This document shows, one piece after another, positions 6,031-6,065 of a stretch of DNA of 6,065 nt. This DNA comes from JAKBCQ01 sp021807585 (lineage in GTDB: Bacteria > Planctomycetota > Planctomycetia > Isosphaerales > Isosphaeraceae), in the NCBI GenBank assembly GCA_027325115.1, contig DAHWFG010000026.1:1-6065 (forward strand), in the 5' to 3' direction. The translations under genes were made by a program, and so were the position numbers. Each line of letters opens with the position of its first letter. Within the stretch, counting starts at the first letter, position 1. The notes beneath the pieces were generated by a model. That model saw nothing but the letters and a program-made list of their open reading frames with translations. It was not told the origin of the DNA and did not search any database.

Positions 6031-6065
6031 GTGAATCCGGAACAACCGAGCATCTCGGGCGGCTT
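6031..6065 (+). CDS. Probable start of a plus-strand gene (partial)
   Basis: GTG at 6031 opens a frame (M/V-NPEQPSISGG) running off the window edge. GGAGG at 6015-6019 lies 11 nt upstream, slightly long but acceptable. The codons used are mostly GC-ending (CCG, AGC, ATC, TCG, GGC), like the real genes of the window. Only 11 full codons are visible, so no family can be named. It is divergent from the minus-strand genes and may use the promoter at 5733-5761. Confidence 0.45.
   Translation, partial: MNPEQPSISGG

Overview
The window looks like a piece of a planctomycete chromosome, possibly Isosphaeraceae/Gemmatales-like. This is inferred from protein style and dispersed-repeat style, not from a marker gene. 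The supporting signs are a HldE of planctomycete flavour, a lineage-type hypothetical protein with an 'NPLIEGVEKLEDWLAHRE' N-terminus, in-gene repeats that translate to GSPGGSPSQ / GEPPGEP / EGEAPTEP, heavy use of TCG, GCG and CGA codons, and a very long Ser/Gly/Asn-rich membrane-anchored protein. No tRNA, rRNA, CRISPR array or transposase was seen.

Layout. Three genes lie on the minus strand and one probable gene starts on the plus strand at the right edge. Minus strand, in order of transcription: (1) 5625-4741, a planctomycete-type hypothetical protein whose 3' half is built from two copies of a palindromic repeat; (2) 4468-2885, hldE, the bifunctional heptose-7-phosphate kinase / heptose-1-phosphate adenylyltransferase that makes ADP-heptose for LPS; (3) 2686 to beyond base 1, a previously unlisted open frame of at least 895 codons that leaves the window. 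It encodes a protein with one N-terminal membrane helix, a (Pro-Lys)n spacer, a charged coiled coil, a globular domain of about 130 residues and then about 550 residues of Ser/Gly/Asn/Thr-rich repeats. Because it has no stop codon inside the window it is easily missed, and several antisense open frames in 97-2957 are only its shadows.

The gaps between the minus-strand genes are 272 nt (4469-4740) and 198 nt (2687-2884). Neither has a convincing promoter or terminator, so co-transcription cannot be decided here. The 405-nt stretch 5626-6030 lies between divergent genes. It is richer in AT, holds a plausible sigma70-like promoter with an 18-bp near-palindrome over its -10 box, two further perfect palindromes and a doubtful 74-codon open frame. 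It ends with a good Shine-Dalgarno and a GTG that probably starts the next plus-strand gene at 6031.

Functional link. HldE supplies the nucleotide sugar for LPS heptose. The big neighbour looks like an envelope protein with TonB/TolA-like architecture. Both fit a cell-envelope theme, but nothing in the sequence proves that they act together.
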